Assembly: GCA_040357565.1 (NCBI GenBank)
Contig: JBDODJ010000114.1
From: Cercozoa sp. M6MM
Taxonomy: Eukaryota > Endomyxa: Ascetosporea
Reading direction: 5' to 3' (one strand)
DNA length: 37,056 bases
Part shown: in pieces, positions 22,113-34,773 of the stretch
Position numbering within the stretch: the first letter of the stretch is position 1
Layout of the letters: each line of letters opens with the position of its first letter
Notes under the pieces: model-generated
The model's database searches: none
Seen by the model: only the letters and a program-made list of their open reading frames with translations
Told to the model about the DNA's origin: nothing
Translations under genes and position numbers: made by a program

Positions 22113-23877
22113 CGCCGGATCTATCGAACTACCGGACCTACCTCCCGTTCATCCATGCACTCAAGCTTCAAATCTGACCGCGTATGCAGAAAAATACAAA
22201 GCTAAAATACTGTTAAATCGACAAAAACAGAAGAAGCGAAAGAGAGGAGTGTGGGTGTCCTCTAAAGATGCTTGCGACGCGCTCGGAAAGTCTTCGAAGC
22301 TCGCTCAGCTTGGTTTGACCCTACATTTTCGACTGATCGCACTCAATTGGCATGTCAGTTCGGGTTAATTGTTTTGTTGATTCGCCTGTCATGGACAGCA
22401 CGATGTCGGCACGCCAGAGCAGCTGGTCGAAGAATTCCAAAAACTGCAGCGCAGTCGCTTGGAGGACGAGGGACGTTTCGTCGACGTAAACTGAAATCAC
22501 TTTCCCCGTAATGGATGGATTCTTTGACCCCAGTCAAACTGACCATTTGCAGTTGCTTGGCCACGACCTCGTGCAGTCGGGTAAAGTGGACGTGCACTCG
22601 ATCGTTTCGGCATCGCAGTCGACACTGCTACACTCTGCCGCGTGGTTTCTCCGCAAACGGGTGCGAACAGTTTTGCTTCTTTCAGTTCAGTTAAAACTAA
22701 GTTTAATTTTAAAGCTGATAGTTGTTCATGAAAGCAGGCGGTGAAAGCGTTGCTTAATCTCGGTGCAGATGCGAACGCTAGGACTCTCAAGGTACCCCGC
22801 TTCTTGCAAAGGGGCATTCGTAACTGAAGTGCGAAAACTGGTAAGTGAAGGGTTTCACACCGTTGCACTTTGTCTGCGAGAACCTCGATCGCCCAAACGC
22901 GAGGGAGGCAAGTTTACATTGCAACAACCGAGACTTTACTCTACTTTCGAAATGTATGAGCTTGTTTGAAAACAGGTCGCTCAGTTGTTGATAGAACATG
23001 GCGCTGATGTGTACTTGCGCACCTACACGGACAATCGCAGCAGCGTCGACATGGCCGCGAGTAACAACGCAGCCGACTTTATCGAGCAGTTGTTCCACCG
23101 CGCACAAGGCTCGGATCTGGAGTAAGTTACCACAAACTTCAAAATCTGCAGTATCCTTTGAAACAACTGAATGATGTCATGATGCAAAGGGAACACCGTA
23201 CGCAACTGAACGCAGACGAACGCGAAGTGCTGCTCAACGAACTCGCAGTGCAAAAGGAGGAAGCCAAGCGTCTCTTTCAGGGTAGTTCTAAACCATGTTT
23301 TTATAAAACAAGTTCGAATCAGATAGAGCAAACTTCCATATTGGCAGTGCTCCAAAGTATGTTTCTTGGCGACGTCGACAAAGTCAGCGCGAACAAAGTC
23401 AAGGAAGTATGTTACATTCCTTTCTGCTTGGACCGCATCAGTTTATCGAATTAATCCGACTGAAACTGGGTAGATGCTGTCGAAATCAGCAGCGCGAGGA
23501 GTGCAGGTACCGCTCGATGCGCCAATCTCCAAGAACGCGAACTTGCTCATGACTGCAGTTTGGTGGCGTCGACAGGACCTCGTTCAAATCGTACTTTACA
23601 CTTTCTTCATTTGCTTTTCGAACTGCTGTAATCAAGGCACACTGCTCATCAGTTGCTGCAACACGGAGCCTCACCGAATGCGCAAAACAGCGAAGGTCTG
23701 GGCCCGCTCGACTATGCACTGCAGCAGGCACACAAACCGCGCGGAATCGAATCGCTCAAGGCGCTGCTGGATGCCGGTCAGTTCCGCTGTTCAGTCGACA
23801 CACACACACACACATACACGCACGCACACACACACACACACACACGCACACATACGCACACACATATACATCTGTAA

Positions 23878-23914
<37 letters not shown>

Positions 23915-24074
23915 ATCTATACGACTGTAAGTGCATGCAGGTGCGGATGCGCGACAGGTGGACACCAAGAGGTACGCCGATCGCGCCGTGCGAGCACTGC
24001 TGACGAAAGCGGTGCGACGACAGAGCACTCAAGTAGACAAACCTGCAATCGCTGCCCTTGCACTTGAAGAGAAC

Positions 24075-24122
<48 letters not shown>

Positions 24123-24222
24123 NNNNNNNNNNNNNNNNNNNNNNNNNNNNNNNNNNNNNNNNNNNNNNNNNNNNNNNNNNNNNNNNNNNNNNNNNNNNNN
24201 NNNNNNNNNNNNNNNNNNNNNN

Positions 24223-24262
<40 letters not shown>

Positions 24263-24265
24263 TGT

Positions 24266-24301
<36 letters not shown>

Positions 24302-27021
24302 TAGGTACCTTCGGTGGAAGCGTTGTTGGCGGCTAAGAAAGTCTACGCAGTCGACAGGTGTCTTGCTTTCAAACTGCTTCTAGGTCGTTAAGTTGACTGA
24401 AGGAAAGAATGGCAATGCCATGTGAGCAGACGAGGCGAGGAGCACACGGCAGAACTCGCCTTGTTGCGCAAACTGCAGCAGGTTGCTTTCTTTGTGTCTC
24501 TCAACTGGAACCGTACCTTTTAATGCATCGAGTAGGGCAAGAAGACAGCGGCAACGCGAGAGTTGGATTCGCTTCTGCAGCAACAACGACAGTTCGACTC
24601 GACTCGTCGACAGCAACAGCGGCAGCAGCAAGGTGCAGCTTCTTGTTTGCACTGCAGTAATTAATCAGGCGAAACTATGATCGTGCAACTGATCCAAGTG
24701 CAGAGGAACTGCAAGCCATGCTGCTGAGAGGCACTGCGCCCACTCTCGAAACACAGCGTGCTCTCCAAGCACTCCAGCAGCAGCAGGCACTGGCCGAGGT
24801 GGGGCTTTCGTAAGCATTGTGAGAACATTCCTTGAGAGTTGTTGTTCTTGCAACAGTCGGCGCAACGCATGCAACTCTCCAGTGCCGAAAGCGCTATGCT
24901 GCGCAAGCTGCGAGCCGGCAAGGAAACTGCCGCACAACGACGCGTGCTGACAATGGCCCACGAGGCCGAACGGTTGCATATCTCGCATTCAGTTCATTTC
25001 AGTCAAACTGAAGACAAGAAAGTTAAGACCGGCTGTTTCGTGACTGCACAGACAGCAACAAGCGCTGCTGCAGCTACAGCAAGACGAAATGCGAAAACAA
25101 CAGCAGCAGATTGAACTGTTGAAGCAGCGCCGAGGTGCTTTCACCTTTTGCACTCTTATTTTTTTTTTTTACATGTTCAGTCACACGCTTCTCCAGGTGC
25201 ACTGGGAGTGCGAACTCGCGACGAATTGCGCAACTTGGCGCAGCAGCAGGTTTGTTTTAAATGTTGTCCTGGATGACTTGACCTCTCGCCATTGATAATG
25301 AACATTCGTCTGCAGATGTCAGTTCGATCCGAACTCGAGCGGCAGCAGGTCGAATGCACTTTTCCGTATTTCTTTTGAAGGCATAAGTTCACATCAGTTG
25401 GTTCGTTGTGAATGGAATTCAGGCAATGGCAGAAGCGGCACTGCTGCGGAAACTGCAACGCAGAAGAGGCGGTACTGAGACACTTTTCCGCTGTATTACT
25501 GGTAGGCAAACTTGTACACGAACTGAACAGAGGCAGGCGAAACGATGCAACTGATCGATCAGCTCACACGTGCTGCTGCTGGTCGAGGTAAGACTTCAGT
25601 ACACAGGTTAGTCCTTGTACGATCACGTGCTATATACAGACCAACTGCTCGGCGCACAGGAAGCTGCACAGTCGGTAGGTTGAAACATACCACAATTGCA
25701 AATGGTAAACTGTGTTAGTGTTGCCGTAGAAACTGCTGCTCGAGAAACTGCGACGAGGTCGACAAACGCAGCGGTGAGTTTTCAGTTTCCGTTTCGTGCT
25801 TTAGCTTTTTGAAAGGTTGCTGACTAAACTGTGGACTGACTGAGGTGTGGCATAGTGGCGAACGCGACTCGCTGCTGTTCCACGAACCACTCGCTCTCGT
25901 GAGTGACTTTGACGTCTCCACACGGTGCAGTTGTGTTCTTATGGCACTTGTCATTCCTTTCGATCTGAACTGACACACACTTGCAGGTCAGTCAAGTGGT
26001 TCTTTGATCGTTTCACTCGTGCGAACGAACGACGCATGTCGCCGCAGCAACTGCGGCGAGTCTATTTGCACATCATGCACGATCTCGATGGTGAAGACAC
26101 GCTGCTGCTAAGACTTCAGTCTGTATCAGTTTACTTTCACTCGCAGAAGACGAGCTGCCAGACGACGGCAGTCGCGTGAGTGTGCCGCCATTTCTGTCAC
26201 TTCGTGTGGCACGAATCGTTGCCGACAACAGCACTGGTACTTTACACCACTAGTCGTATACGTCGCCTACTCAGTTTATTCGTGGCACCACATGACAGGG
26301 CACATCTCGGAAGACGAGTTTCCGGAAGCCTTGCGAATGCTGCACGTCGAGTTCTTTCGCTATCGCAAGTACAAAACTGACTTTTTTTCTTCCAATCAAC
26401 TGCTAACAATATCTTGCTTCGTGTATAGTGCCTACTGGAGCTTCCGCAGCATGGACCTTTTTCAGTGGGTAAAACTTGACCAGTCGCACTGTGCTGACCT
26501 TCCTGCCTAGAGAGCTGTCATGTCGAAAGGGTATCTCGGTAAATGCCGACACGTTGCGCCTGCTGTTCCTCAACTTTGCCGTGTCACCTCTGTTCGGCGT
26601 ACACGACGAAAACGTGAGTTCAGTTCGGTCAGCTTTCAACTAAATTAAATCACGACTTAATGTGCTTCTTCTTGTGAACTTACTAGGACGCAAAGAAGCT
26701 GTTTCAGCGGTTTCGCGAACGATTCGCGCAGCAGGTTTCAGCCGCCGACGTTGGTACCAAAGCATCGAGAATCTGGGCCCAATACAATGAAACTATGTCT
26801 CGCTGTGTAACTTAGGCACTGAGGTTCCATGTATGCTTGGTCTCATGTATCGCAACGACACGGTGACTTGCCCTTGCGTGCGTGGTTTGATTTCGGTAGT
26901 TCACACACCTGAGCAGAACACATCCCAGGCTTCGAAGCAATCGCTCTGCCGAGGCTACGTGACGTGGCATGTTCTGCGCGATGCCCTGTTTCCCTCAGCG
27001 CCGCTTTCCGAAGACGATTAG
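22113..27021 (+). CDS. Ankyrin / coiled-coil / EF-hand protein, about thirty exons
   Basis: A chain of about thirty phase-matched exons ends in TAG 27019-27021. In order, the product shows: a basic start (KQKKRKRG); ankyrin repeats (LLHSAAWFLRKRAVKALLNL, then LGADANAR, QLLIEHGADVYLR, ILLQHGASPNAQN, PLDYALQQA, LKALLDAGADAR); a long Gln/Arg/Leu-rich coiled coil spread over many tiny exons (24470-25880); and a C-terminal block of EF-hand-like helices (FDRFTRANERRMSPQQLRR, GHISEDEFPEAL, CRKGISVNADTLRLLF, GYVTWHVLRDAL). Only GHISEDEF keeps a good second half of a calcium loop, so calcium binding is plausible but not certain. Ankyrin repeats would dock partners, and the coil would dimerise. The 5' end is unresolved: open sequence extends to about 22113 without an ATG. 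One intron contains a sequencing gap. Confidence 0.85.
23795..23915. repeat. CA / TA microsatellite in an intron
   Basis: CA units with CGCACA variants, then (TA)n, then CA again occupy the intron after the ankyrin exon ending LLDAG. Confidence 0.9.
24072..24300. repeat. TG microsatellite containing a 100-N assembly gap
   Basis: A TG array is interrupted by exactly 100 N (24123-24222), the usual placeholder for a gap of unknown size. It falls inside an intron (GTAGAC donor at about 24032, TAG acceptor just before 24304), so no coding sequence need be missing. Confidence 0.95.
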
Positions 27022-27049
27022 TGGTTTTTGCTCCGGCGTTTTAGATGAG

Positions 27050-27928
27050 TCAATGGTGTAGAAACAAACAAAAGAAACTGACACCTCTTCGATGGTCATA
27101 GCGGACCAAGCTGCGGTCAGTTAGGACAGTGCAACCGACAATTGCGACGAGTGCACTTGCGGCAATTGCGGGAAGCTGCGAGCCACTGCACTTGTCCATC
27201 TGGAACGTGTAGGCAGTGGATTCCGGACCATCGTAGCCGCACTGTGCGATACGCTGCTCGTCGTAGGTCTTGCATGCCTCCGGGGAGTAGTCGTGCACGT
27301 TGACAATGCGCTAAAGTTGTGCCAACTTAAAACTATTCAGTTTGAATTTCGAACTGAGTCAGAAACTGAAAGGGAACGAACCGATGTCCCAGCAGCAACA
27401 TCGCCTTGGGCCTCCCACGTGATCACGGCCTCCGTCTAAACTCAACTCGCTTATTTCTTAGCTTCTGTGCTTGTGAGTGGCGAGAAATGAGCGCAGTAAA
27501 TTTACGCAGGTTTCGTAGTACGGCACTCCCAAGTCGCCCGTAACGGTTAGCGCGTCGCAGTCACAGTCTGTCGAGTTCGGAGCTGCCGTCACGGTATTGT
27601 TTTGCTCAATTGGAATGCTGAACAACAGCGTCGTTAGTTTGGGTATTTGATAATTATGGAACATTGTTAAGTCTCGCAGTAAGTTGAATTTACCAGCCCA
27701 TGTAGCACGATTGGAGTGCAGTTTGGTGATTTTCGTACAGTTCAGAGTTTCTCATGGTGTCCTTTGCCGTTGAGCAGTCTGCAGGTTGCTCCAGCGTGCT
27801 GTGCGCGAGCAACCAAAGTTAAAAACAACTGAAAAAGTGAGCTGAGTGTCTTGATCGATGCCGTACCAGTCTGCAGCCAACGTTTGACCGAACAACACAG
27901 CGCTGGCGAGAGCAAAGAGTTTCAGCAT
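27050..27928 (-). CDS. Cys-rich secreted or membrane-anchored protein, about 200 aa
   Basis: Minus-strand exons join in phase from ATG 27928 to TGA 27050. The product begins MLKLFALASAVLFGQTLAAD, a clean signal peptide. The mature part has about ten Cys (ADCSTAKD, SCYMG, DCDCDAL, YYETC, EACKTYDE, AQCGYDG, DKCSG) and a possible N-glycosylation site (NST). Near the end comes a hydrophobic segment (LPAIAASALVAIVGCTVL) followed by about 20 residues, so it may be a short type I protein. If an unrecognised intron removes the tail, it would look like a GPI-anchor signal. The even Cys spacing suggests a disulphide-bonded extracellular domain. No family recognised. It sits between the EF-hand gene (tail-to-tail, 28 bases away) and chitin synthase. 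Confidence 0.78.
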
Positions 27929-28321
27929 AAGGCGGTGAAGGATGCAGGAGACGAGTGGAAGAGGGAGATTTGCAAACTTAGCCACTTTGCTGCAGTGTCT
28001 GCCAGACACTTGCTTCCGCGCGGAAAGATGGGTTCCAAGTTGTTTAGTAGATTAAGCCGAGCGGCACAAACAACTAAACTTAAAGCGTGTTTCAAACCTC
28101 AGGTGGGCGGTACCTGATTGTACGGTAGATTTACTTGCCTCGAAGAACCCCGCCATACCCGGTTTACTGGATGCGCGAGTTCAATTCCCCGGGTTTGAGT
28201 CTAAACTTAGTAAATTTGCATGCACCCTGAAATCCAGATTTATGACTGGTTCATTTTCAGTTGGACCGAAGCTGACCAGAAAAATGGCACTGGACATTAG
28301 ATGAAAGAAAGAAGACATGGC
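27929..28321. other. Intergenic region between two minus-strand genes
   Basis: This holds the presumed upstream region of the Cys-rich secreted protein and the 3' region of chitin synthase. A GC-rich imperfect palindrome (ACCCGG...CCGGGT) lies at about 28157-28194. An AGTTCAATTCC motif inside it resembles a pol III B box, but no tRNA fold is evident. Confidence 0.5.
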
Positions 28322-30532
28322 TCAATTAATCTCGTGGCCTCGTTGCTGGTAGGTGCGCATGAGCGAAAGGACCCCCATGCCCATGTTGGAAGCGGTGGAG
28401 CCGCCAAATTCGCTTTGATATCGCATGCCGGGTCTATATAAACTTAAAGTCAGTTACGGGCAATTTTCAAACTGAAAAAGGAAGAACGTACGCAGTGCTT
28501 TGCATGGTAGACATGACGTTCGAGTCCAACTCAGAGATGTGCGACATGCGGTACTCATCATCCTGTGTCGTATCGATACCGTCGAGGTTGTTGCCAGTGT
28601 CGTAGTCGCGGTTCGACATGCGTCGTGTTCGGGCGAGGTCTTGCTTGAACATGGCATCGGCGAGCTGTTGCAGAGCAGAGTTAGTTTAAGTTTAGTTTAA
28701 CATCATCTTACAACGTATCAGTCGGATGAGTGTATGTACACTGAGTCGATGATTGAGTCGTTTTCGCGCACGTTCCAAGAGTTCTACAATCACCCTCTCT
28801 CATGCAAAACAACTGAAAGAGCAGAGGCGTACCTCTGTCCTGTCTCGTGGCCATGTCCAAAGCTGCTCGTACTCTCCTGCGCAGCATCGTGTGGCGCGAG
28901 CAACGCAGCTGGTGCGTCCACGCAAAGGCACTGAAAACACACGCATAGGCTAGGAGGGGGTCACATTCAGTTAAAGGTTCAACTGACCTGATGAAGGTGG
29001 GCAGCGAGTTGAATAACGACGGCGCTAGTACGACGGCCAGCACGGCACTGAGTGGCGACATGACACTGCCCAGTACGAGCGAGCAGCCGCTGCACAACAC
29101 GATGAACAGCTGCGCCACCACAGAAGCTGAACATAGGTTGCAACCGCAAGGGACAGCAAGTACGATACCAACAGCCAGGTCCACTTTTGTGCAGTCAGAA
29201 TGCGACGCAATCGCTCCAGTCGTTGTTCGGCGGATGCCGTTTGTGCCTGTGCACAGGGCCTTGTTTCATGTTATAGAATGACAGGAAACCTGAGGTACCT
29301 TGGTGCCCCAGGAGATATCGTCGAGTTTCGCTATGGAAAAGGACGTGCTCACCAGTGTCCAGCCCTGCGAAAGGAAGGAAGTAGGGTATGTGCTGAGTCG
29401 AAGTAACATCATTGCACAGACCTACCTGCATGACAAATAGACGCATCACGATGCTCTGCAACACGAGCGACAGCATCGAGTCGCGGCGCAGATTGCCTGC
29501 AGCTCGCACCTACATGTTTCACAGGTGTACACACTAGTACACCTGCAGTGCCCTTCGGCTCGGTTACCACAAAGACAGGCGACAGCACATTGACGCAGAC
29601 AAAGGGCAGCATGAGCAGTAGCACATGCCATGCGCGCACGTCTTGACCCATCGCGACGCCATCCAGCGGCCACATGGCACGCGCCGAAAACAGTGCCACC
29701 AACACTCCGAACAAAGTGAATACCGTCCATGCCAGCACTGTGCCAAGAGCTCAATTGCATTGCAACGATGCAACCTCCAAAAGGATACTGCAGTGTGTAC
29801 CATGCAGACGAATAACCCAGCGTTTCTTGACATCGCCCAGAGCACACAGCAGCAGGTGCGAGATCCAGAACACATGTGACACCAACACACAGACCTGCAG
29901 GTATGGAAGGCATCGCTCATAAACACGAAGGGAAAAGACACGTGCAGTAGATTACCAACGAGGCCAACAACGGCACGGTTCGCATCAGTTCGCTTTTGTC
30001 GCTGGCGACGCTGGCCGAGTCGTCGAGTCGCCCGTTGTCGCTCCAGTCGGCGTACACGCGGTTCCACGCCTGTGCAGATGTGGGGAGTAGTTCCACTCCA
30101 AGTAGGTACGTCAGACTACAGTAGCTCGTACCTGGAGGTAGCTCACAGTGTCGGCAGACTCGACCAGTGGCGAGCTCGGCGGAGTCCACCTGTTGCGTAC
30201 CTTGCTATACGAACTAAAGGAAGACAGAGGTAGGGTACCTGCCCATCAGGAGGTCGGCAATGCCAGGAGCGACGACACCGCCCATCATGGAGAGCATGAT
30301 CATGCCACTCAACTAATACACAGGGCGCATCTTACACTCGCAGTACAAACACAAGGACGAGGGTACCACCGACATCAGCGTCACCAACTGCGACTGAATC
30401 AGCACCAGCGACATCAGCACTCGCCGTCGGAAGGGCTGCATGCACCGTGCCTCGGTGATGTCGCCTTCGTCCTGCCTGCGTGGCCATCGCCACAGCAAGT
30501 ACAGTCTCGCCAGTGACCAAACCATTGCCTAC

Positions 30533-30585
<53 letters not shown>

Positions 30586-33500
30586 TGTGTGACATGGTTG
30601 GTGTGCGACCGCACTGTGAAGGTGCATGTGTACCACGATAGAGCCGTTGTTCCACCGACGGCGCTGACGCAGGAAAACCGCGAGCGACCCTGGAACGTCC
30701 GTATAGGCCGCGGCATGTGCCAGGAAACTGTTATTAGTCCATTGTAATTATCAACACATGTTACACATGCTCAGGATGTACCTGCAGTGAGAGCCGCGAG
30801 CAGCACGTGTCACAATCGTCAGAGGCAACAGACGGTCCTCTGCCATACCGAGATTGCGCGACCACATCGACGGCAATGCTCGTGCCAGCCTATTCCCTTA
30901 CAGGTAGTTTTTCCCAGTACCCTTTTATTGTGTAAATAGAGGTACACGTAGAACTGTTCGAGCGGACGCGCTGCGCCTTCAGCCACTTGTGCCACGCGAT
31001 TGGGCACCACGAGGGCTGCTCGGTCCTGTGCCTGCGCTCACTCATCACCTCAACATACACATGCATGCTTATATATACATATATATCTAGAGCATTTGAA
31101 AGATAGGGGCACCTCCTGGTAGTCAGCAACGTCGTCGAGTGCTTCGACCTTGAGTCCGCACTCGCGCAGGTGCTGCAGAAACTTCTTCTCCTTGTCGCTG
31201 CACAAAAGAACGGGATGGTGGACAGCAATTTACTATCAGTGCTCACAAGAATGTGCAATACCCTTGACCGGCGAGAGTGTAGCGCACGTGAAAACGCGGC
31301 AGAATGGCGTGCGACTCATTCAGCACGAGCAGCTGTCCGTCCACCAGGAAGAAGCGGCAGTCGTCGAACTTGTGCGGAGTCATGCGCACGCTGTGCATCT
31401 CCTCCTCTCGTACCAGTGTTCCAATGGTGCCGATACGCGACATTGCCAGTTCGTGTGGCAGAGGAGTCTGTAAATTTACATACAATAAAAATATCAATGT
31501 AATATATGTATGCGTAAGTTGTTCCACCTTTATCGGACCTCCTCGCAAGTGGTACCGCAGCTTCTGTTTCCTCAGGTTGTCCTGGCGACGTTGCGCACGT
31601 AACGTATTGTCCGTTCTGCTCGAGACACAACACGTGACTCACAAGAGAATACACAAGCTGTTGCTGATACCGATCGAGTCGCTGGTCGACTGGAGCGAGT
31701 TGTTTCAACACGTCCCTGCACCACCAACACACACAACAACAACGTCACACCTTGGTGTCGAAAGAGACAGCAGGGAGTATATACCCTGGAGTGACGGTGC
31801 TGCTGCTGACAACTGCGTGTCCACTTTCTTGGTCCGTGTCGGTCAGTCGGTCCTCGACGTAGAGCGAGTTGTCGGCGACGTCGTCGATCGTGGTGCCAAA
31901 GTCGAGAGCAATCTGGTCGAAACTGAAGTTTCCCGAATCCACCTCGCTGTTGCCGTTACTGTTAGCAGAGGATGCACCACTGTCATTCACGTCATTAGCC
32001 ACACCATCAGTCACTCCATCATCAGTGACACCGTCAGTGACATTGTCAGTGACACCGTCAGTCACATCATCTGTTCCACCATCTGTGATACCGTCAGTGA
32101 CACTGTCGCTGCCGCCGTCCTTATTGGACTGGTCGAACGAGCGACCCATGGTGGAGAAGTCGTCGTGCGACAACTCTAGTCGCACCTGTACGTGTTCGAC
32201 AGTGCTCACGTCGCTGCTGTCATCGCTGCTGTCGTCGCTCATGTCACCTGTGGCACCGCCCCTTTCGCTGCTTTCCTCATCGTCACCACTGCTGCTGTTG
32301 ACGTGTCGCACAACAGCCGCTGGCAGCTGCGCTTCGTTCTCCTCCGTGTCGAAAAAGGGATCGCGTCCCAGCGTGCCATCCACGCCACTCAGAAAAGAGT
32401 TCTCCATGTGGATAAAGCCTGTGGCATACGTGTTTGCTTGTGCGCTCCCTGACCGAACGAAGAGTGGCCATAGGTTTTTACAGCCTGTATGACAAAACAA
32501 GTGCAACATACGAAGGTAGGCATCGCGCTGCTCGGCCAGTGCACTCCAGCGAAAGGCGGAGAAGGCACCGGGCGCAACCGGCGTTAACCCGGCCACGTGC
32601 TCGACTCCCTTGAGAAAGAAGCCGGCGGCGTACTCCCAGATCTGAAACCTCCCCAGCGCCGACCGCTCGGCCAGTGCGTCCGGCATTATCAGTGTCGATG
32701 CCTTCGTACAAACACGTGTAATGCAGACATACTGGTTTACACGTCTGCTAGTGTACACAAGCAACGCGACCGCCGTCGCGACTATCTCGTTGACGGAAAC
32801 TGCAGAAGGAAACTCTGTCAGAAAACCGAGGCTTGTATAAAGGAAAAGGATGGGATACTTTTCAACAAGCGAGACGAGTGCCGTGGGATCAGTAAAGGTG
32901 CCGACGTCAAAGTTGATGATGGCCGACGGGTGGATGCCTGCGCATACGACGTCGTACATCCAGATGTGCGAGTCGAGCTTGCCACCGTTGCGTTCCTTGA
33001 GTGCCACGCACAGGTTTAACGGGGCGTACGTGAGGTACCTGCAACAAGGACACACTCCAAGTTGGTACATGTCACATGGACAGTATGAGTTACGTGCGCT
33101 TGGTTTTGCCCGAGTCGGAAGCGACGGTGTGCTCGAAGTTGGCCGACGCGTTCTTTGGTGTTGTGGCTGCTTTGTGCACCTGCTCCGTCACTGCTTTGTC
33201 AGTCGGAAGCTCCACGACTCGCTGGAAGCGCACTCGACTCTCGAAGACGTGGAGACGTTGCACATTTCTTGTGCTGTATGTGTGTTGTTAACAAGCAAAC
33301 TTCAGTAGCCTACCAAGATAAGAAGAGAGTAATTTACTCAGCTCCATCGCCGCCATCGACAGCGTCGATGTGTTTCGCGAGTGTGCCCAAGTCGAGGATA
33401 CCCATGTAGTCGAGTGCTTTCATGGTACCCGGGTCAGCATTGCGCATACCGTCCATCACGATCCATACCTGTGGTACCGTGCGGGCATGTATAATATATA

Positions 33501-34317
33501 TTCAGTTAAAGCTAAAATGACTGGAAGGACTATTTACCGAGATGCCTCGCCACGCGCGATCGCTGCCGCGCAGTGTGCACAGCACGGAGACGTTTTGCGC
33601 GATGGAAGCCAGTGTCATAGCGAGCTGTTCCCACGGCTCGTTGTACATTAAGATCGCGATGCACACCTCATTGTGCTGCGGCCCGAGGCCGTCGAGCAGG
33701 TGCCAGCGCAGAGGCGCCACTCGCATCGCTGCCGCTGCACGACGCACCCTTCACACAGAGCCAGGTTCGTCGTGATAAGCTAACAAGTAATAGTCTGAGA
33801 GAGAAAGCTACATTGCTGCTCGTCCACCGGCGATCGAGCTTTCTACACAGGAGTAAAACTCCGGCATTTTCTTTTTGTGCTTCTGCTCGCTTTTCGCAAA
33901 GAAGCGCAAGTGCCGGGGCAATTGCGCCTCGTGCTCGCGCTCTTGTTTGCGCATCGCTTCGTCGACTTCCTCGGCCGACATTAGCAGCTCTACGAGTCGT
34001 CCGTTATCATGCTGTGGCACATGTCGGCGACGCCGTTGTTTCGGCTTCGAGTTTGACTGAGTTGACTCGCTTGCTTGAGAGCCTGGGTGCTGTCCTTTCG
34101 CTTGCGCAGTGCGCCCATAGCGAGAGGCCTCGCGATAGTAGCGATTTGGAAGCTGACTTCGCGTAGCTTGCGTTCTACGCTGTGCGCCTCGATTTCTTCG
34201 CTCGTTTCGTCGGGATGTGTGGCTTTCGGGAGGTTCTACGCTCTCGGGATCCTCGGCGATGATAGGCAGCTCGACCGATGACTCGTTCAGCGGAATGCCG
34301 TATCGGCTCCGGGACAT
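28322..34317 (-). CDS. Chitin synthase (family GT2)
   Basis: The gene runs from ATG 34317 (MSRSRYGIPLNESS) to TGA 28324-28322 in many phase-matched exons. A basic N-terminal region of about 170 residues precedes the catalytic core. Core landmarks in order: CIAILMYNEPWEQLAMTL, VMDGMRNADPGTMKALDYMG, ALKERNGGKLDSHIW, the donor-site INFDVGT, VAPGAFSAFRW, AEDRLLPLTIV and the QRRRW box (here QRRRWNNGS). A cluster of membrane helices follows, with the family signature DDISWGTK and a Ser/Asp-rich cytosolic tail. These are the marks of processive chitin synthases, which polymerise UDP-GlcNAc and export the chain across the plasma membrane. Unusually, a long acidic and Thr/Asp-repeat segment separates GAFSAFRW from AEDR. 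The catalytic Asp and the Gln/Arg/Trp box are intact, so activity is expected. Confidence 0.95.
30536..30583. repeat. CA microsatellite in a chitin synthase intron
   Basis: About 23 CA units lie in an intron just downstream (in gene sense) of the QRRRW exon. Confidence 0.9.
31970..32125 (-). repeat. Thr-Asp-Gly coding repeat within chitin synthase
   Basis: On the sense strand, units encoding VTDG, VTDN, ITDG or VTDD recur about ten times in tandem. The reading frame stays open and joins flanking acidic coding sequence. Confidence 0.85.
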
Positions 34318-34773
34318 CGCAAGAGCTCGCTCTCGAGCTGTTAAAACGAAGTTTACTGCCTAGATGCACCTAATAGTAGCTCCTAGCTCTCAAGCGACCT
34401 TGCGCTGTGCCAAGCTCGTTGAGAAACTGGCGGCAAAGAAACGCTCCTGTCTGCCATTTTCACGCGATTGATACCGGGAGGTAAAGTCCTGCAGCGGTAC
34501 AGGCAGCACACATCTAACAATTCTAGCAATCCGAGTACTGTCCCATGAGAACCCGAACTCGGCAATGGTCGATCGGCGCACCCTTAACCTTGGCGTGTGT
34601 GAAACAGGAACGTTGGTCGACCGACGGCCCAAGAAGCTCCCTCAAGCGCTACAGCGTCTGCACAGCAGTTGCAATCGCCCAAGTGTTCCATCAGTGTCTC
34701 CCTCTCGTGAGCTAAGCTCGAGCAGCGACTGCGTGGAGACAACTTCTCACCGACATTTTTTGTGTTCTCGACC
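34318..34773. other. Divergent intergenic region with a small open frame
   Basis: This lies between the start of chitin synthase (minus) and the start of the repeated-exon gene (plus). A minus-strand frame of 80 codons (ATG 34632 to TGA at 34390) encodes a basic peptide; it could be an upstream open frame, a small gene or chance. No promoter motif stands out. Confidence 0.35.
34390..34632 (-). CDS. Small basic open frame, doubtful
   Basis: This is a single 80-codon frame starting MGRRSTNVPVSHTPRLRVRR. It lies wholly within the likely 5' region of chitin synthase and has no recognisable domain, signal or conserved feature. I list it only because the rest of this gap is empty. Confidence 0.2.
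   Translation of the reverse strand: MGRRSTNVPVSHTPRLRVRRSTIAEFGFSWDSTRIARIVRCVLPVPLQDFTSRYQSRENGRQERFFAASFSTSLAQRKVA

Noticed and set aside
28157-28200. A tRNA or SINE, suggested by an AGTTCAATTCC box-B-like motif near a GC-rich palindrome.
   Set aside because: No acceptor stem, anticodon arm or A box could be placed around it on either strand.
31304-32179. A 291-codon + strand frame rich in Ser, Val and Thr.
   Set aside because: It is antisense to the Thr-Asp repeat part of chitin synthase; symmetrical repeats keep both strands open.
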